Positions 1 through 5,791 of a stretch of 5,808 nucleotides of DNA are shown one piece after another. Origin of the DNA: Thermococci archaeon (lineage in GTDB: Archaea; Methanobacteriota_B; Thermococci; Thermococcales; Thermococcaceae). Under the pieces are notes generated by a model. That model was not told the origin of the DNA. It ran no database searches and was given only the letters and a program-made list of their open reading frames with translations. Position numbers and translations under genes: made by a program. Every line of letters begins with the position of its first letter. Position 1 is the stretch's first letter. The stretch spans positions 1-5,808 of the forward strand of contig QMUF01000105.1 of the NCBI GenBank assembly GCA_003663525.1, given 5' to 3'.

Positions 1-608
1 CAGCAATTGCAAAGCTCTTCCTAGCCAAACATCCAGTGATCTCAGTAAATGGTAACGTGGCAGCCCTTGTTCCTAAGGAAACCATAGAGCTAGCAAAAGC
101 CCTGGGTGCGAAATTGGAAATAAACCTTTTCTACAGAACAAAGGAGAGAGTCAAAGCAATAGCAGATGAATTGAGAAAACACGATCCTAATGTAAAGCTT
201 CTCGGCATAAACCCCACCAAGAGGATTCCAAAGCTGGAAAGTGAGAGGGGTAAGGTCGATGAAGAGGGTATATGGAAAGCGGATGTCGTAGTTGTCCCCC
301 TTGAAGATGGCGATAGGACTGAAGCATTGGTTGCCATGGGCAAATTCGTGATAACCATTGACCTCAACCCCCTCTCCAGAAGCGCAAGGATGGCCGATAT
401 AACAATAGTTGACAACATTGTTAGAGCCTACCCCAGAATGACTGAACTTGCCAAAGAAATGAAAAAACTCTCAAGAGAAGAGCTTGAAAAAATAATAAGC
501 GAATACGACAACGGTCAGATTTTAAGTGAGATACTCCTACATATAAATTCCAGACTAGAAAAATTATCTCAAGAAGGGATTTGGAGGAAAAAAGAACTCC
601 CACTTTAG
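1..608 (+). CDS. 4-phosphopantoate--beta-alanine ligase (archaeal phosphopantothenate synthetase), 5'-truncated by window
   Basis: This cytosolic enzyme of archaeal coenzyme A synthesis joins 4-phosphopantoate to beta-alanine using ATP, giving 4'-phosphopantothenate; archaea use it in place of bacterial PanC followed by PanK. The reading frame is open from base 3 (AIAKLFLAKHPVISVNGNVAAL), so the GTG at 36 is internal and the real start lies upstream of the window. About 201 codons are seen; the family is about 260 residues (known family), so roughly the first 60 are missing. Family signatures visible are SVNGN, LLGINPTKRIP, the acidic PLEDGDRTEAL stretch, and ITIDLNPLSRSARMADITIVDNIVRAYPRM. 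It ends at TAG 606-608, interlocked with the stop of the convergent HTH gene. Two T6 tracts follow at once and probably end its transcript. The function call is confident from conserved motifs; nothing looks broken. Confidence 0.93.
   Translation, partial: AIAKLFLAKHPVISVNGNVAALVPKETIELAKALGAKLEINLFYRTKERVKAIADELRKHDPNVKLLGINPTKRIPKLESERGKVDEEGIWKADVVVVPLEDGDRTEALVAMGKFVITIDLNPLSRSARMADITIVDNIVRAYPRMTELAKEMKKLSREELEKIISEYDNGQILSEILLHINSRLEKLSQEGIWRKKELPL
588..593 (-). terminator. Oligo-T terminator for the HTH gene, inside the ligase coding end
   Basis: On the minus strand this is a run of six T located 11 nt beyond the HTH regulator stop codon. Thermococcales RNA polymerase terminates at runs of about five or more T without needing a hairpin (established knowledge). 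On the plus strand the same bases encode part of the RKK stretch near the ligase C-terminus. Assignment as a terminator is an inference from position. Confidence 0.5.
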
Positions 609-1333
609 CTTTTTTCACTTTTTTCTACAAGCACTCTTAAGCTTAAGATAAGCTCATTCTCATCTTTAGCATGCGAAAGTAATAATGGCACCCTTTCTCT
701 TTCGGCTATTTTTACTGCAAGCTCATCAAGTTTCTTCACACCATGAAGAACAACTACTGCAGGTTTCAGACCTTGGACTCTTATCGCTATCATTGGGCTT
801 CTCCCAGTGGTTACCTTTGTGAATATCAAAGCTCTTTCTGTAGTCCACCCGTAGAGTTTTAGGAATTCATCGCTGCTCATCTCGAGTATGGCTTGGATGC
901 TATCTATTACAGTATACCCATAAATTTTCCTACTAAGCAAATCTTCATTGGCAGTAACCTCACCTTTAACTGCTTCTACAAGCTCTTTAACGGTGACTGG
1001 AAACGCAAACTCTCTTATATCAAGAATAGCATTAGTTGGTAAATCACTGCCAATAGTCCTGCTAAAAGCTCTTATAACATTGCCCCCTCTCTTTTCATCT
1101 ACCTCTAGAAGGGCCTCAACGAATTTCCTAATTGTGGAAGCACCTGGACTTTTTCTTCGTCCCCCCTCATAATCGCTGATCACCGAAGATGAAACACCCA
1201 AAGTATCCGCAAGCTCAGTTTGACTTATGCCAAATATCTCTCTCCATTTTCTCATTGTTTTCCCAGGGTCAGAGGATAACGTGATTTCCCCAGCAATCCT
1301 TTTCGCCAGAGCTTCTTTCTCTTTTTCCAACAT
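605..1333 (-). CDS. HTH-type (Cro/C1) transcriptional regulator, conserved archaeal family (PF1851/PH1808 type)
   Basis: This is a 242-residue predicted DNA-binding protein. Residues about 27-75 form a Cro/C1 helix-turn-helix: MRKWREIFGISQTELADTLG, then VSSSVISDYEGGRRKSPG. The rest (about 90-242) is a conserved C-terminal domain of unknown ligand, with the segments YGYTVIDSIQAILEM and KPAVVVLHGVKKLDELAVKIAERE. It resembles the 'putative HTH-type transcriptional regulatory protein' family of Pyrococcus (recalled, not searched). I chose ATG 1333-1331 because it follows GAGGAA at 8-9 nt and gives MLEKEKEALAKR. The in-frame ATG at 1357 would start inside the TATA box. The gene is convergent with the ligase and codirectional with, but 144 nt from, the aminotransferase, with a terminator and its own promoter between, so it is probably a separate unit. 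Its target is unknown. Confidence 0.87.
   Translation of the reverse strand: MLEKEKEALAKRIAGEITLSSDPGKTMRKWREIFGISQTELADTLGVSSSVISDYEGGRRKSPGASTIRKFVEALLEVDEKRGGNVIRAFSRTIGSDLPTNAILDIREFAFPVTVKELVEAVKGEVTANEDLLSRKIYGYTVIDSIQAILEMSSDEFLKLYGWTTERALIFTKVTTGRSPMIAIRVQGLKPAVVVLHGVKKLDELAVKIAERERVPLLLSHAKDENELILSLRVLVEKSEKS
610..624 (+). terminator. Double T6 terminator for the ligase gene, inside the HTH coding end
   Basis: Two runs of six T (610-615 and 619-624) separated by CAC start one base after the ligase stop codon. This is the expected archaeal oligo-T termination signal. On the minus strand the same bases spell the final EKSEKS codons of the HTH protein, so coding and terminator functions are superimposed. 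Confidence 0.6.
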
Positions 1334-1356
1334 AGTTAATTCCTCACACCAATGCA

Positions 1357-1372
1357 TTATAAGTTTTTCGGC
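1357..1372 (-). promoter_or_regulatory. BRE/TATA promoter of the HTH regulator gene
   Basis: The minus strand reads GCCGAAAAACTTATAA, a textbook Thermococcales BRE (CGAAAA) joined to TATA (CTTATAA). The TATA centre near 1361 predicts a transcription start close to 1335, at or a few bases before the ATG at 1333, so the mRNA would be leaderless or nearly so. This excludes the upstream ATG at 1357 as a start. Confidence 0.72.
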
Positions 1373-1382
1373 AATTGACTAT

Positions 1383-1401
1383 AAAAAAGGGGTAATAACC
1401 C
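1383..1401 (-). terminator. Hairpin plus T6 terminator downstream of the aminotransferase gene
   Basis: On the minus strand GGGT (1401-1398), loop TATT and ACCC (1393-1390) form a 4-bp stem, followed by C and six T (1388-1383). It lies about 80 nt after the aminotransferase stop and just before the HTH promoter, so it would insulate the two codirectional genes. It could equally be the 3' end of a small RNA made from the GC-rich spacer. On the plus strand the same bases contain TATAAAAAA (1380-1388), which could be read as a TATA box, so orientation is not certain. Confidence 0.55.
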
Positions 1402-1464
1402 GCCCGAGTTCATCGACTCCGCCTTCAGCGGTACTCCCTGGGCAGTGAGAGTTGGAAGTCTTCC
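1399..1464 (-). pseudogene. Possible 3'-end relic of an IS200/IS605-type tnpB
   Basis: A 22-codon stretch on the minus strand reads GRLPT followed by LTAQGVPLKAESMNSGG, directly after an in-frame TAA. This resembles the variable C-terminal tails of archaeal TnpB proteins, whose coding end overlaps the GC-rich omega-RNA scaffold at the transposon right end (family knowledge; similarity judged by eye). No other part of a transposase remains: the aminotransferase stop is only 13 bases beyond. It sits in a short spacer between two unrelated genes, a plausible place for a solo element end. The alternative is an ordinary structured 3' untranslated region whose translation looks protein-like by chance. 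Confidence 0.33.
1402..1443 (-). ncRNA. Candidate GC-rich structured RNA (omega-RNA-like scaffold or small RNA)
   Basis: The stretch 1399-1451 is about 64% G+C while its surroundings are near 40%, and in hyperthermophiles such islands usually mark structured RNA. A fold is evident by eye. GCCC (1402-1405) pairs with GGGC (1440-1443). GAGT (1406-1409) pairs with ACTC (1433-1436), leaving a 3-nt bulge. CCGC (1419-1422) pairs with GCGG (1428-1431) around a 5-nt loop, leaving an asymmetric internal loop of 9 nt. The minus strand is preferred because a hairpin-T6 terminator follows on that strand. No complete C/D or H/ACA box set was found. Expression is unknown. Confidence 0.4.
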
Positions 1465-1477
1465 TTAATAACCTTTG

Positions 1478-2731
1478 CTACTTCTTCATTTCCTCTTTTA
1501 TGACCTCTGCAAGACGTTTAATACCTTCTCTAATCTTCTCTTCGGAAACATAGGTAAAGTTAAGCCTCATGGTGTTTTTCACATCCCTGTAAGCGAAGAA
1601 TGCCTCTCCTGGGACGTATGCAACACCTCTTGCGACTGCCTTTTCGAACATTACCTTTGTGTCGATACCCTCTGGTAGCGTCACCCAGACAAACATTCCT
1701 CCCTCAGGGTTTGTCCACTTAACCCCCTCGGGCATGAACTCTTCCAAAGCTTTTAACATGGCGTCCCTCTTAGGCTTGTAGAAATCAACTATCTTTGGAA
1801 TATGAGCATCCAAGTAGCCTCCCTCAACGTACTTCCAAGCTATTACTTGGCTAAAAGTGTTAGTGCAGAGATCAACACTCTGCTTTGCTATCTCCAGTTT
1901 TCTTATGAAGTGGGGCTCTCCAGCTATCCATCCAATTCTAAATCCTGGAGCCAGAATCTTTGAGAAAGTTCCCAGATAGAGTCCTCTCCCCTCTTCATCC
2001 CATGCTTTAATTGGCTTTATGTGTTCTCCAGAGTAGCGAAGCTCTCCATAAGGATTGTCCTCCACTATTATGAAATCATACTGAGAAGCCAATTCAAGGA
2101 GTTTCCTTCTCCTCTTTTCACTCATTGTAACGCCAGCTGGATTCTGGAAGGTTGGAATTGTGTAAACTACCTTTACTTTCTTCCCTTCTTTTTTCAACTC
2201 TTGTAGCTTCTCCTCAAGCAAGTCAACATTCATACCCTCATCATCAAGGGGGATCTGAATGAATTCAGGCTCATAGTACTTGAAAGCTTGAAGGGCAGCA
2301 AGGTAAGTTGGAGCTTCAACAACAACAATATCTCCCGGATTCATGAAAACTCTTCCAATAAGGTCAAGAGCCTGTTGTGAACCGCTAGTAATCATTATAT
2401 CAACCTTTGAGATTGGGATTTCGTATCTCTTCCTCATCCACTCTGCTAAAGCGAGCCTTAAGGGGGTGAATCCCTTGGTAGTTCCGTACTGAAGGGCCTG
2501 AGCAGCATGATCCTTAAGAACCTCCTTTGTAATCTCTTCGATTATTTCAACAGGGAACGTCTCAGGTGCTGGGAGTCCTCCTGCCAGCGAAATTACATCC
2601 GAACTTTCTATAAGCTTCAAGAGCTCTCTAATCTCTGAAGCCTTCATTCCAAGTGCCTTTTCTGAGAAGTATTTTTCATAATTCAGGGTTGGGGCCTCTA
2701 ATTTCCCTTTAAGTCTTTTTTCAAGCTCCAT
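1478..2731 (-). CDS. PLP-dependent aminotransferase (class I/II; aromatic / 2-aminoadipate type)
   Basis: This is a fold-type I transaminase of the KAT II/LysN-like branch, which in Thermococcales moves amino groups between aromatic or aminoadipate-type amino acids and 2-oxoglutarate in the cytosol (family knowledge; exact substrate not readable). Counting from the upstream ATG at 2746: ISLAGGLPAPETFP (52-65) is the substrate-side motif of this branch; QNPAG holds Asn202; EDNPYG holds Asp230 and Tyr233 for the PLP ring; SKILAPGFRIGW holds the Schiff-base Lys263; and MRLNF holds the carboxylate-binding Arg394. All key residues are present. Length 417 or 422 is normal. I prefer the second ATG (2731-2729), because GGAGGAG, a strong ribosome site, lies just before it and overlaps the first ATG. 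The gene diverges from the ribose-bisphosphate isomerase gene, sharing a symmetric promoter region. Confidence 0.92.
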   Translation of the reverse strand: MELEKRLKGKLEAPTLNYEKYFSEKALGMKASEIRELLKLIESSDVISLAGGLPAPETFPVEIIEEITKEVLKDHAAQALQYGTTKGFTPLRLALAEWMRKRYEIPISKVDIMITSGSQQALDLIGRVFMNPGDIVVVEAPTYLAALQAFKYYEPEFIQIPLDDEGMNVDLLEEKLQELKKEGKKVKVVYTIPTFQNPAGVTMSEKRRRKLLELASQYDFIIVEDNPYGELRYSGEHIKPIKAWDEEGRGLYLGTFSKILAPGFRIGWIAGEPHFIRKLEIAKQSVDLCTNTFSQVIAWKYVEGGYLDAHIPKIVDFYKPKRDAMLKALEEFMPEGVKWTNPEGGMFVWVTLPEGIDTKVMFEKAVARGVAYVPGEAFFAYRDVKNTMRLNFTYVSEEKIREGIKRLAEVIKEEMKK

Positions 2732-2815
2732 CCTATTCTCCTCCATAATCTTTTATTTAATGTACTGAAATGGACACATGGTCTATTCTATGCATTGATA
2801 GTTTTGTGACAATTA

Positions 2816-2830
2816 AATATAAAGCTTTCG
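2816..2830 (-). promoter_or_regulatory. BRE/TATA promoter of the aminotransferase gene
   Basis: The minus strand reads CGAAAGCTTTATATT, a strong BRE plus TATA. The TATA centre near 2820 predicts a start near 2794, giving a leader of about 60 nt to the ATG at 2731. A second, weaker AT-rich element (TTAAATAAA) lies close to the first ATG but has no good BRE. Confidence 0.68.
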
Positions 2831-2838
2831 GCGTTGGT

Positions 2839-2857
2839 CGGAAATGCCCTTTATATT
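2839..2857 (+). promoter_or_regulatory. Distal promoter towards the ribose-bisphosphate isomerase gene
   Basis: CGGAAATGCCCTTTATATT contains a BRE-like CGGAAA and the same nonamer CTTTATATT used by the opposed promoter. The predicted start near 2879 would give an unusually long leader of about 118 nt. A proximal TATA element nearer the gene may be the main promoter instead. Confidence 0.5.
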
Positions 2858-2918
2858 CGTAAAGTCACAATACCACATTATTTTATGTACATCAAAGGAC
2901 ATATAAAAACGTCAATGA

Positions 2919-4573
<1,655 letters not shown>

Positions 4574-4616
4574 CGCTTATTCACCCTCCTTAAATCAAGG
4601 TTGACGGATATGGAGG

Positions 4617-4626
4617 AAATTAAATT
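4617..4626 (-). promoter_or_regulatory. Weak TATA-like element upstream of taw3
   Basis: The minus strand reads AATTTAATTT, centred about 48 nt before the taw3 ATG, predicting a start near 4595 and a leader of about 22 nt that includes the GGAGGG ribosome site. No clear BRE precedes it, so the call is tentative. Confidence 0.3.
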
Positions 4627-4682
4627 GATTAATCCACTAACGCCCCTTTATTAGCCCTTTTTAGAAGTATTTTGGCGAAAAG

Positions 4683-4692
4683 TTTATAAATA
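4683..4692 (+). promoter_or_regulatory. BRE/TATA promoter of tRNA-His
   Basis: GGCGAAAAG followed by TTTATAAATA is a consensus Thermococcales BRE plus TATA. The TATA centre near 4687 predicts a start around 4713, giving a leader of about 5 nt before G-1 of the tRNA. Confidence 0.8.
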
Positions 4693-4717
4693 TATCCCAG
4701 ATAGCTAAAGTGGACAT

Positions 4718-4795
4718 GGCCGGGGTGGTGTAGCCTGGTTAGCACAGGGGACTGTGGATCCCCTAGCCCGGGTTCAAATCCCGGCCCCGGCCCCA
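4718..4795 (+). tRNA. tRNA-His (anticodon GTG), with encoded G-1 and CCA
   Basis: A full cloverleaf can be drawn. The acceptor arm GCCGGGG (4719-4725) pairs perfectly with CCCCGGC (4785-4791). The D stem is GTGT/GCAC with one T.G pair. The anticodon stem GGGGA/TCCCC encloses loop CTGTGGA, with anticodon GTG at 4754-4756. The variable loop is TAGC, and the T stem CCGGG/CCCGG encloses TTCAAAT. The base before position 1 is an encoded G (4718) that can pair with C73 (4792); G-1:C73 is the identity element of histidyl-tRNA synthetase (established). CCA 4793-4795 is encoded. There is no intron. It is transcribed from its own promoter, away from taw3. Confidence 0.96.
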
Positions 4796-4811
4796 GAAAA
4801 TCATTTTTCTG
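4794..4811 (+). terminator. Stem-loop with T5 ending the tRNA-His transcript
   Basis: CAGAAAA (4794-4800) and TTTTCTG (4805-4811) form a perfect 7-bp hairpin with loop TCAT. It starts within the CCA end and includes T5 at 4804-4808. The T run alone would suffice for archaeal termination; the hairpin overlapping the tRNA 3' end may also matter for 3' processing. Confidence 0.55.
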
Positions 4812-4889
4812 AAAATAAAGATTTAGAAGAGCTTCTTCAAGTAACTGGGACATGTTAATCCGGTTGTTCTTTGCAAAAATATCGACCAT
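4812..4889 (-). pseudogene. Possible ribbon-helix-helix (antitoxin-like) fragment
   Basis: On the minus strand a 26-codon segment beginning at ATG 4889 contains NNRINMSQLLEEALLNLY. This resembles the helix-turn-helix part of ribbon-helix-helix antitoxins and regulators (pattern: AK..gINmSqlLeeAL). The usual preceding beta-strand is not recognisable, and the open frame then runs antisense through tRNA-His, which cannot be a real protein end. I read it as a decayed fragment. No partner toxin gene is visible. Similarity was judged by eye and could be chance. Confidence 0.3.
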
Positions 4890-5026
4890 GAAGAAATGGA
4901 TAATTGATTCTAAAAACGATCCAACATTAATAGCATTGATAGCTACATAACATAGAAATGCACTTTTGTGAACAACAATGTTTAGATATGAGAGCATACT
5001 CCCTACCAGTAGGAGGCGACCTCACA

Positions 5027-5149
5027 ATGTTGCTCAGTCACATAGAGAAATCAAGGAATGAAATGTTCGACAGAGAATATGAACTCAACAAAATTATCTC
5101 GGCCATAAACGATGAGATGACACTCATAGTAGTTACATTATTCTTTTGA
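5027..5149 (+). pseudogene. N-terminal remnant of an archaeal AAA+ ATPase (ATPase_2 / PF01637-like)
   Basis: The 40 codons from ATG 5027 contain EMFDREYELNKIISAI and then TLIVV. Archaeal ATPases of this family begin with a similar stretch: a short lead, (E/D)LFDRE.EL..L...I, then TLV.G.RR.GKTSL. Here the frame changes to TLFF and stops exactly where the Walker A loop (GxRRxGKT) should begin, so the nucleotide-binding core and everything after are gone. The start still looks intact: AGGAGGCGACC (5011-5021) nearly matches the full anti-Shine-Dalgarno complement, with GGAGG 10 nt from the ATG. An in-frame ATG at 4958 extends the frame but lacks family resemblance. It may be translated as a 40-residue peptide but cannot be an ATPase. 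Confidence 0.55.
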
Positions 5150-5152
5150 AAG

Positions 5153-5189
5153 CCTTGCCATTCACGGCGAACCTCCACCTTTGGCAAGG
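5153..5189. repeat. 8-bp inverted repeat CCTTGCCA / TGGCAAGG
   Basis: CCTTGCCA (5153-5160) and TGGCAAGG (5182-5189) are perfect inverted copies separated by 21 nt. The pair lies between the stop of the ATPase remnant and the stop of the convergent membrane-protein gene. It could fold as a terminator-like hairpin for either strand, but no T run of five or more follows, or it could be a leftover of the event that truncated the ATPase. Confidence 0.4.
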
Positions 5190-5206
5190 AAGAGGTCAGA
5201 ATTTTA

Positions 5207-5791
5207 TCATTTCCTTTGTCTGGCATCCTCAATAGAATTAACCAAAGAATTAATCAAGTTCTTTGCGACTTCATCCATAAGATGTTCCTGATACCATTTA
5301 ACGCTCATAAGGCCTTTAGAAGAATCTGTTACATGAGCAACTAGATATGCTTGCATTTCTCCATCAACATCAGAAATAAAGGTTATTAACTCCCGCTCTT
5401 TATCGGTGGCGTTCAAATACTTAAGATAGTGATCTGGCCTACCGAGGCTTGAATAAACTGCTCCCACTTTAATTGACCCCCTTGCCATAAAGAGGGAGTA
5501 AGTTGTGGTTATCTCATCAACCCAAACAGCGAGGAACTGGCCGTCGCATTCCGTAGGAGACTCAAGAAACGAAACCTTGTAGCCCCTATTCTGCAGCTCC
5601 TCAGCAACGATTCTCCCAAACTTTGAATCATGATACACACAAAAACTTTCTTTAAAAATAACATTTTTTGTAGATGCCACTCCCGACTGTACTGATGAGT
5701 GTATTTTTGATTTTCCGAGGCCAAAATTTCCAAAGTAGAAAGCTAACAGAATAAACACAAGAAAAATTGCTACTATTTTCCATTTTTTCAT
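5207..5791 (-). CDS. Hypothetical membrane-anchored (or secreted) protein, function not recognised
   Basis: I do not recognise this 194-residue protein. Residues 1-4 (MKKW) are basic and 5-22 (KIVAIFLVFILLAFYFGN) are a strong hydrophobic segment, so it is most likely an N-terminal anchor or signal peptide with residues 30-194 outside the membrane. The outer part has two cysteines, Cys51 (FKESFCVYHD) and Cys82 (SPTECDGQ), that could form a disulphide. One potential N-glycosylation site, Asn127 (NAT), also fits an outer location. A pattern VxxELQNRGYKVSFLES followed by FLAVWVDEITTTYSL suggests an alpha/beta fold. ATG 5791-5789 follows GAGGG by 7 nt, and the frame is complete within the window. 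It is convergent with the ATPase remnant; the upstream neighbour is not seen. Codon use looks like its neighbours'. Confidence 0.72.
   Translation of the reverse strand: MKKWKIVAIFLVFILLAFYFGNFGLGKSKIHSSVQSGVASTKNVIFKESFCVYHDSKFGRIVAEELQNRGYKVSFLESPTECDGQFLAVWVDEITTTYSLFMARGSIKVGAVYSSLGRPDHYLKYLNATDKERELITFISDVDGEMQAYLVAHVTDSSKGLMSVKWYQEHLMDEVAKNLINSLVNSIEDARQRK

Larger units (their letters stand above)
2801..2873. repeat. Inverted repeat GTCACAAnAC in a divergent promoter, possible dual operator
   Basis: The right arm GTCACAATAC (2864-2873) matches the reverse complement of the left arm (2801-2810, read outward as GTCACAAAAC) at 9 of 10 positions. Each copy lies just downstream of one of two opposed TATA boxes, 5 nt from one and 6 nt from the other. 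It would cover roughly -16 to -7 of each predicted start. That position suits a repressor that blocks RNA polymerase at both genes. It does not match the Thermococcales glycolytic motif TATCAC-N5-GTGATA, so the cognate protein is unknown. Confidence 0.5.

Noticed and set aside
1227..1448. Plus-strand open frame starting inside the HTH gene and running into the GC-rich spacer
   Set aside because: It is antisense to a well-supported gene, has no ribosome site, and its composition is typical of a shadow frame.
1399..1460. C/D-box guide RNA in the GC-rich spacer
   Set aside because: CTGA and GATGA occur close together on the minus strand, but a full set of C, D', C' and D boxes with correct spacing is not present.
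2801..2873. Thermococcales glycolytic motif (TrmB-like regulator site) in the divergent promoter
   Set aside because: TATCAC-N5-GTGATA is absent; the GTCAC/GTGAC arms are about 53 nt apart and flanked differently.
4764..4795. tRNA-His as an attachment site with a flanking duplicate
   Set aside because: No second copy of the tRNA 3' half occurs in the window, so integration cannot be shown; a copy could lie beyond 5808.
4629..4997. A 122-codon minus-strand open frame as a protein gene
   Set aside because: Its second half translates tRNA-His backwards (the familiar GFEPGLGDPQSPVLTRLHHPGH-type artefact). Only a short upstream segment has any family resemblance and is listed as a possible remnant.
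4958..5026. Extending the ATPase remnant to the upstream ATG at 4958
   Set aside because: The extra 23 codons show no family resemblance and would place the strong AGGAGG ribosome site inside the coding region; ATG 5027 is better supported.
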